Shown here: positions 57,683 to 64,000 of the stretch, piece by piece
Numbering within the stretch: the first letter of the stretch is position 1
How the letters are laid out: every line of letters starts with the position of its first letter
Source: Antedon mediterranea
Lineage: Eukaryota > Echinodermata > Crinoidea > Comatulida > Antedonidae
Length of the DNA stretch: 64,000 bases
Assembly: GCF_964355755.1 (NCBI RefSeq)
Contig: NC_092674.1
Location: 17,808,501-17,872,500 of the forward strand
Direction of reading: 5' to 3'
Notes under the pieces: generated by a model
The model's input: only the letters and a program-made list of their open reading frames with translations
The model's database searches: none
Told to the model about the DNA's origin: nothing
Made by a program: the position numbers and the translations under genes

Positions 57683-58327
57683 TGTAATATAACGATATAC
57701 TTTTATATTTAAGAAATCGACCTTTGTATCGGAATTCAAATAGGTTCACAAACTTGACCCAGAAAGTCCAGAGGAGAGTTTGTCCAGATGTTTTAATGAC
57801 CATTTAGTTTATAATAGAATCCCTAAAGAAAACACTTAGCTTAATTTTGTGACTGTTCCCATCGTAAAACAATTAGATATTGACAGTTTTTAGCAGAGAT
57901 TCGACAGGGCCAATTCATCATTGTAACCTCCCCAGATAAGATCAATCACTCCCACTTAAACACCCCTGGATCAACTTAGGACCAATCGTTACCCTCACAG
58001 ATTACGTAGTGACATATGCAAATGAACCGAGGGCCAATATACTCCCAAGTTTCAGAAGAGCCCAGACACACCTCACAGCCACTTCTTCAGAAGAACATCT
58101 ACACCTTACAGCCACTTCACGGAGCACACACCTCACAGCCACTTCTTCAGAAGCAGACCTACACACTTCACACCTCACCGACAGCATCATTGATCCTCCG
58201 TTCCTTATCTATACTTATAGTTGTATATTGTACTGAAGTATTATACTGAATAAACAATATATGTGTTACGACAGTCAAGCGAGTCAGAGTCTTCATTAGT
58301 ACCTCAACAACGCAACATTATATTACA
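57683..58327 (+). repeat. 3' LTR of copy 2
   Basis: 645 bp, preceded by a purine-rich tract (AGGGAAACAGAGGGA, about 57668-57682) suited to plus-strand priming. Nearly identical to the 5' LTR. Confidence 0.94.
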
Positions 58328-59935
58328 TTAGTTTGGCATGATCTCCCCAGAGTAAAGCCGTGTTGAGATTCACTCAAAAGGGAGAAACATGCTGAGATAT
58401 ATGATTATAAATCATTATCTCAAATACTTTGGAAATAGTACAAAGGAGTGATACGCATGGTGTGTAGTTCTTTACATTATTCCGAGCACCTCCTTTGAAT
58501 ATTGGGCAAATGTTGGCCGTTTTCCATATATCTGGAAAAGTTTCCTCCACAAGTGAACGATCAAAAATCATCTTACATGGAAGTGAAAGTGAGGATGCCC
58601 CGGTGACAAGAAGAGTGTTACTTACACCATCTGGGCCAGAGGCCTTGCGAGGGTCAATTGTCTTAAGCTCCCTTTCAATCTCCGCCCGCGTAAAAGATAT
58701 AAATGATAATTGATCTGCAGTATACTCGTACTTTAATCTAGACTTTTTTTTTAAATTACTTCTTGCCATCCTAAAATTTTCTATATAAAGCCTATTCCCC
58801 CTTTTCTTTTTTATTCTGAAATAACTCTCTTTTGTTTTGAGCATAGTGTAAATCATGATCATACCATGGGGGAAATTTTCGCTTGGGGCGACTCACAGAC
58901 TTTAATGGCACATTCAACTAACGAATAAAACATCTGTAGCATCATTCACATCTAAAATTAACATCAAAATTAAGAATGTCCCAAGGAACATATTAATAGG
59001 AAAGAGTTGTATTGAAATCATTCACATTTAGTTTTTTTAAATTGTACATTATTCTCGAACTATTGCAACTATTTCTATGATTCTGATTGTTTAAAATGGG
59101 GAAATCGATACTTAAAGAACTATGATCAGAATCAAATATATTAAGGTCCGTTGTTACATTATTGCACAAATTATTGTTTGATAAAACAAGATCAAGAACA
59201 TGATCAGAACAAGTAGGAAAAAATTTCATTAAAACAGATGACAAGAATTCAAAACAGTGTCAATAAAAAGTTGACCTTTGGAATTGTTAGATGCATGACA
59301 TTGTAAAACATCCTTATTCCATATAATTACATGTAAGTTAAAGTCTCCAAGGAGAATAACGTCATGTGTACGAGATTCAAACTTGTATTGCATGTTTTCA
59401 ATGGCTTTAGAGATGTTAACAATCGAGTTGAAACCTTCAGATGGTGGTCTATAGTAAACACCAATTATCACATTCTTACCAGGAAGCTTCACCTTTACCC
59501 ATAGAAGTTCCTGCTGGTCATCTTCAAGCTCAAACACTCGCATGGATTGATACACATTCCTAACCAGAAGCAAAACACCTCCACCACGCTTTCCACTTGC
59601 ACGATCCCTTCTAAAAAGCGTGAAATCTGCAAGTGTAACCTCAGCGTCCAGCACATTATCGTTGAGCCATGTCTCAGATGACGTCAACATATCTTAGTAA
59701 AGTATGGCTATATAATTCAGTGTGGAAGGTTTCCATTTTATTTTTCAGACTTCTTAAATTCTGATAGTAGATGGATAATGATTTGGTGCGATTACTAAGA
59801 GTTGAATCATTACGGGTACCAGTACTATATGGCTATGTTGATCAGGTGGTCCCGGATTAATTTCTATGTCACCACATTCCACAAGTGATTTCACATTGAA
59901 TGCCTTAATATCATTACTGTAATATTGCACTTCAG
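58328..59935 (-). pseudogene. LINE with 2A motif, 5' part (endonuclease and RT start)
   Basis: On the - strand: an N-terminal 2A-like motif near 59880-59847; LSIYYQNLRSLKNKMETF near 59770; the endonuclease frame 59690-59229 with SSETWLND, RGGGVLLLVRN, IGVYYRPPSEGF and VILLGDFNLHV; an endonuclease end with NIFDSDHSSLSIDF near 59130; then RT start in 58862-58374 with DPRKASGPDGVSNTLL, FPDIWKTANICPIFKGG and VFEIMIYNHIS. The frame continues in the segment ending at 49770 once the LTR element is removed. CR1/jockey-like elements of this plan use target-primed reverse transcription. Stops and frameshifts make it inactive. Its 5' end lies about 60 bp from a gephyrin exon. Confidence 0.85.
59847..59882 (-). 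other. 2A-like ribosome-skipping motif in the LINE
   Basis: The - strand codons read VECGDIEINPGP (59882-59847), matching the D-x-E-x-N-P-G-P consensus of 2A peptides, at which the ribosome skips one peptide bond between G and P. It is in the same codon phase as the endonuclease frame at 59690, although small frameshifts now lie between. N-terminal 2A sequences are known in sea urchin and other non-LTR retrotransposons, where they can release or target the N-terminal part. Confidence 0.8.
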
Positions 59936-59995
59936 AGATATTTCACATTTTCATCTATAAGCTACATAATATAATTTTTACATTTATTTTCAAAG

Positions 59996-60171
59996 CATCT
60001 GATGGTTGTGGAATTCGTTGTGTACTGAATGATAGCATTGCAGGTTCTGTTCCAATTAATAGAGTTACCTCAGGGTTTTGTGTTAGAATAACAACTGGGG
60101 CACCAGTACCCGATGGCGCAGATGCAGTTGTACAAGTTGAAAATACAGAGTTAGTCAAAGAAGATAATGAT
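59996..60171 (+). CDS. GPHN: Gephyrin exon: E domain with [13 protein letters not shown] motif
   Basis: This 176-nt exon lies between the acceptor tttacatttattttcaaag and the donor GAT|gtaagt; it starts in phase 1 and ends in phase 0. It reads SDGCGIRCVLNDSIAGSVPI, then [20 protein letters not shown] and NTELVKEDND. The TTGAP-P-GADAVV block is diagnostic of MoeA/gephyrin E domains (human: [20 protein letters not shown]). The upstream junction joins AVL-A-SDG through a split GCA codon, the same place as AVRAADG in the human protein. The next exon was not found before 64000. A LINE ends about 60 bp upstream on the other strand. Confidence 0.96.
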
Positions 60172-61454
60172 GTAAGTATTAATACTCTGATGTTAAAATC
60201 TGAAACCAAAACATTATGTGACATGGCATGTCAAGCGTTTGCTGGTTGCGGATCTACAAGCTATCTCCCCCACCATTTTTATAAATATAACACAATCATG
60301 ATTTCAAATTAGCCATTCCCGTTTGTTCCATTAATCCTGCGAAATTTAGAATTGCATTTGCAGATGTCTATTTAGAATAAGCTTTCTCTTAGATTAAGAA
60401 TGAATAGATCAAGGAATGTTTTCTAATAAACTTTATAGAACTATTGTTCATCGCACTTTTGCATATTTTAACTTTTTCCATTGATATTGTGTTTTCACTC
60501 TACTGCTTTAGCCAGCTACATCCTAAGAGGACTACTCATTCAGAAGCTGAATGCAAGCAGCAGTTATAGTTCTAGAGGCCGACGTTTTTGGTTTTTTGTA
60601 TACTAGGACAGGTCATGCTAAAATTACAAGTCCCAAAGCATTTCTGGTATTTACAATGAGTCCCATTTGAGTGTCAATCTAGACTGATATTATAATACTG
60701 TAATTCCCTGTCAGATAATCATTGAATTATTATCAAAACAGTCCATTAAAGTTTTTGTTTTTAATAGGATACTTCACACTTGATGTATCAAGGCTTGATG
60801 AAGTGACCCACAGACTTGGCCTTAGCAATAAAATAAAATAAACTAAAGTGACAGAAATTGAGTCTGTTACATATCAAAGTATGAATTCTCGTTGTATTTT
60901 ACTTCAAATACAAGTTATTCACTTCTGTAACAAAAAAAAAAATATTTATTCACGTATAAAAAGAGAAAAGAAACGTTTGATTATAACCCAAAAACCATTT
61001 TCTGACAGACAATTTAAGTATTTTTTGCTTTAAATTACATTATTTTCAGGTAAATAATTGTTTGGTTAACGTGAATAACTTTTATGTGACAATAAAATGA
61101 CGCATTCAAAAACAAATTTGAAATAAAAAATATTTTTCAGAGGGACAATATATCAACTGTTACGTCAATAAGCGAGCAGCGTTTTTTGTAAGAAATATTT
61201 CTTGTTAAATATGTTTACATACATATTTTAGATTTTATTTTGTAATAGTTAATTAAGATATTATATTTTCGTATTAACAATTTTTTTTTAATTATCCACT
61301 GTTTCTTCATTTCTTTGCATCAATTTTTTTAAACAAAAAATGTTCATTAACATATAAATCCAAAAGCAAATTAATGAAAAAAATGACAATGCTGTGGGTA
61401 TCAGTAGCTGGATCTCAATGGAGGTGACAACAAAAAAGCGAGAAGCTAAATCAA
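60172..61454. other. Gephyrin intron; remnant of a TTAA-type MITE
   Basis: No gene or exon recognised. At about 61060-61165 the words GTGAATAACTTTTATGTG and TTTTTCAGAGGGACAATATA match the right end of the TTAA element at 13207-15708. A short LINE- or MITE-like tail may be present near 60770. Confidence 0.5.
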
Positions 61455-61481
61455 AATATATATATATATATATATATATAT
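61455..61481. repeat. (TA)n microsatellite
   Basis: Uninterrupted TA repeats of about 27 bp, directly before the first recognisable Penelope-like codons. Confidence 0.9.
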
Positions 61482-63135
61482 CATGATATCATCATTAAAC
61501 CCGCTGATAAAGGTTCTGCCACTGTTGCTATGGACATCAAATTTTATGAAATGGAGTCCTTAAGACAGCTAAACAATCCTCTTTATTATCGTAAACTTGC
61601 AATGGATCCCACCCCGGAAATTGCGGATAAGGTGGCAAAATCTGTTTCTGTGATGGTAAAAAAAACACTCCATCGATAAGATTGGACCTCATTTGGCACA
61701 GGTTAATCCAGTTCCAGGCAGATTTTATTTCCTACCTAAAATCCACAAAGCAGGCAATCCTGGTAGACCCATTATTTCGGGCAATGGCACTGCTACAGAG
61801 AAAATTTCTGAATATGTGGATGATTTACTTAGACCATGTGACTGATCTCCCTTCATACATTCAAGACTCCACGGACTTTATCCGCAAAATTAACCAAATT
61901 CAAAATTTACCTAATAATTCTATTCTGGCTACATCAGATGTTTTAAATTAAACAAATTCCAGGCAAAATGCCTACTAAAGCTCATTTACGAGAACTGGTC
62001 ATGTTGATTTTAACCAACAACAATTTTGTTTTTGGAAATGACCATTACCTTAAAATTCATGGCACAGCGATGGGCACAAAAAGGGCGCCATTTTTTGCAA
62101 ATTTATTTATGGGACAATTTGAGGCCAATTTTCTGTCCCTCCAACCTAATAAACCACTTGTTTGGTTTAGATACATTGACGACATCTTCATGATCTGGAC
62201 CCATGATGAAGATAATTGGATTCTTTTCTTCTCAATATTAATTCAGCCCTCCCAACTATCAAATTTACACTCGGCTACCAAATACACTAGTAGCATTGAT
62301 TTTTTGGACACTATAGTGACCATAGAAAATGGTACACTCAAAACCGACCTATTCCGTAAACCCACGGATAAAACTATGTATCTGCTCCCAAGCAGTTGTC
62401 ATCCCCGACACTGTACTAAAAACATACCGTCAAGCATTACGTATCAGACTTATCTGTTCTTCAGATTTAGATTTTCAGAATCGTACCGAAGAACTAACTG
62501 GACATCTCTGGAATAGAAATTACAAGAAGGAATACATCGAAACTGCTATAAAGAAAGCAAAAGATATTCCTTGATGTCAAACACTGACGTACAAACCACG
62601 TCAGCCAAATTCGACCAGATTGCCATTGGTCACAAGCTATCACCCTAGGTTGCCTCCATTACGGGCTATTATTGAGAAACGTATGACCATTCTACAGTCC
62701 ACAGAACGTCTTAGGACTGTTTTTCCGGAACCACCCATTATTGCATTTCGTAGACCTCCCAACCTTTGTGATATATTAGTCAGATCCAAATTTAAGAGTG
62801 AAATTAACTCTCATGACAGCCAAAATTTGGGCAGTCACCTTTGCGGCAAATCTTGCAAAACTTCATTGGTTGATTCTACTGAAAAATTTAAGAGTAACCA
62901 AACTGGCCGCATTTTTCGGATAAGACAATCAATTAATTGTGTAACCAAAAACGTCATTTATCTCATATACTGTAATATTTGTGGTAAACAGTACGTCGGG
63001 GAAGCAAAAAACATTCTCCGTATGAGAATGACACAACACAGATCAGCTATCAAAACATTAAAGCTTGATCAACCTGTAGCTGAACATTTTAATTCAACTG
63101 GTCAGAGAAACACGCCTGTAAAATCATTAATTTAA
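61480..63135 (+). pseudogene. Penelope-like retroelement (RT and GIY-YIG), frameshifted
   Basis: On the + strand: HDIIIKPADKGSATVAMD (61482 onward); FYFLPKIHKAGNPGRPIISG (about 61725-61785); YVDDLLRPCVTDLPSYIQDS; HGTAMGTKRAPFFANLFM near 62060-62115; the catalytic RYIDDIFMIW near 62168-62200; SIDFLDTIVTIENG near 62300; SSDLDFQNRTEELTGHLWNR near 62460-62515; a linker with LSPRLPPLRAIIEK and PPNLCDILVRSKF; and a GIY-YIG nuclease (KNVIYLIYCNICGKQYVGEA, about 62947-63006; RMRMTQHRSAIK). Frameshifts lie near 61675, 61955, 62400 and 62580. It retains most of both domains, more than the other two Penelope-like copies, and represents a different lineage from the one at 18830-20210. Confidence 0.88.
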
Positions 63136-64000
63136 GGATTCTACTTCTTTAAAGTACTGAGGTATACTTCTAAGGTGTGGTATTCACACGATAAAGTTAT
63201 CAAATTTGGATTCAAAATACAAGCAAAGGAAACTAGCGCCAGGTTTATCAGTACGTACATGGACAACAATAAATCAAAATTGTTCGTAATATACCCATCC
63301 TACTAAAACAGGAATAGTGTATTATTAATATTACACCAATTATTATTATATCAAAATTGATTAAATTATTTTCTATATAGGCCTCTAGGTTAGGGCTAAG
63401 CATATTAAGTAATGTTTAATTTTAGGCCTAGTATTACAATTGTGGGACGTAAGTCTTTTTCACATGCTCCAGAATTCTCTCGCAATTTTTTTCTTTGCAA
63501 CATGTTTATTTGATCGGCATATCAGTTACCTTTTATTCACCGCCAGTTATTGAACTTGTCGTGGCCATTGCTGTTCACCTTATTTGCGAGAGAGGTACAC
63601 GTGTTGATTTCCTAGAGAATGGAATGTCAAAAATGTCTTTGGCACGCCGCTCAGAGAGAAGTCTGTCCGTTGCTGCTGAAATCACGTGCTATAGGAGGGG
63701 GGAATCGCCACAAGGCCGAATCCTCTCAGGGCAGAATCATTCCGCTACCGCTATAACAATTATTGTTTATCAAAAGTTGAAGACTGTCGTGTTTTTTTTT
63801 TTTAAATATGGCGCATACGGATGCACAACTTTTGAACAGTTTGGGCACTTTTGTAAAAGTAAAATTTGACACGATATATATGACTTGAATGAAAAAAACA
63901 ATCGTTACATCAAATGGAATACACAAATCTATTTAGATACGCTAGGCCTATTATAAAAATATAAACTAAACTATAAACTATATGCCTGCATGCCTCGCAC
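63136..64000. other. Intron or flank, no gene recognised
   Basis: The + frame 63495-63869 and - frame 63726-63926 have no recognisable domain. 63550-63760 is less AT-rich than its surroundings but shows no splice or motif pattern that I can support as a gephyrin exon. Confidence 0.5.

Larger units (their letters stand above)
49771..58327 (+). mobile_element. Ty3/gypsy-type LTR retrotransposon, copy 2 (complete, inactive)
   Basis: An 8.56-kb element with LTRs at both ends (TGTAATATA...TATATTACA), flanked by the 4-bp duplication TTAG (49767-49770 and 58328-58331). It is inserted into the RT region of a LINE on the opposite strand. The LTRs differ by only about three substitutions and one 1-nt indel by eye, so it is young. 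It lacks the extra ORF region of copy 1. Gag and pol carry few, recent-looking lesions (see entries). It is in the gephyrin intron 41291-59995, in the sense orientation. Confidence 0.95.

Noticed and set aside
63495-63869. 124-residue + frame at the right edge
   Set aside because: No recognisable domain, ends in a T-run translation; probably chance.

Overview
The window is animal nuclear DNA: AT-rich, with GT-AG introns, polyadenylation signals and dense transposable elements, and no bacterial-style gene organisation. The only clear host gene is gephyrin (GPHN) on the + strand. Five exons are visible (12793-12906, 18138-18189, 32336-32464, 41198-41290, 59996-60171). All four junctions agree in codon phase, and the product runs from the end of the MogA-like G domain, through a short linker, into the MoeA-like E domain. 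The upstream G-domain exons and the later E-domain exons were not found and probably lie outside the window. A marine deuterostome, probably an echinoderm, is my best guess. The reasons are a LINE with a 2A-like peptide, Penelope-like elements, FLYWCH/MULE and BEN relics and abundant TAGGCCTA words; this is an inference.

Layout. 1-4288: tandem, partly palindromic Helentron-like (Helitron2) elements full of TGACGTCA octamers. 4430-7050: relics of a FLYWCH/MULE transposase and a BEN-domain gene, followed by a 49-bp hairpin. 7251-12792: mostly featureless, with one tRNA-derived SINE. 12793-18189: two gephyrin exons separated by a TTAA-flanked element that contains a possible spliced non-coding RNA, a Penelope-like fragment and dispersed repeats. 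18190-32335 (intron): a Penelope-like element with a well-formed hammerhead ribozyme, a complete but broken Ty3/gypsy-type LTR element on the - strand (20445-30065), a minisatellite and a LINE piece. 32336-41290: two E-domain exons with LINE fragments, a Helentron inserted in a LINE 3' region, and a long inverted repeat. 41291-59995 (an 18.7-kb intron): a gypsy relic, LINE pieces, a decayed gene of an uncharacterised family split by a hAT-like transposon, and a LINE split by a second, younger copy of the same LTR element on the + strand (49771-58327). 60172-64000: intron with a third Penelope-like element.

The two LTR copies are the best internal comparison. Each has TG...CA LTRs, a 4-bp target duplication (CAAA and TTAG), a CCHC gag and a protease-RT-RNase H-integrase pol. 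Copy 1 alone carries an extra cysteine-rich, PHD-like reading frame between pol and the 3' LTR. Nothing suggests the host gene and the mobile elements cooperate: the elements occupy gephyrin introns without touching the exons. The most noteworthy signals are the extra ORF, the hammerhead ribozyme, the 2A-like peptide, the Helentron array, and the uncharacterised gene family.
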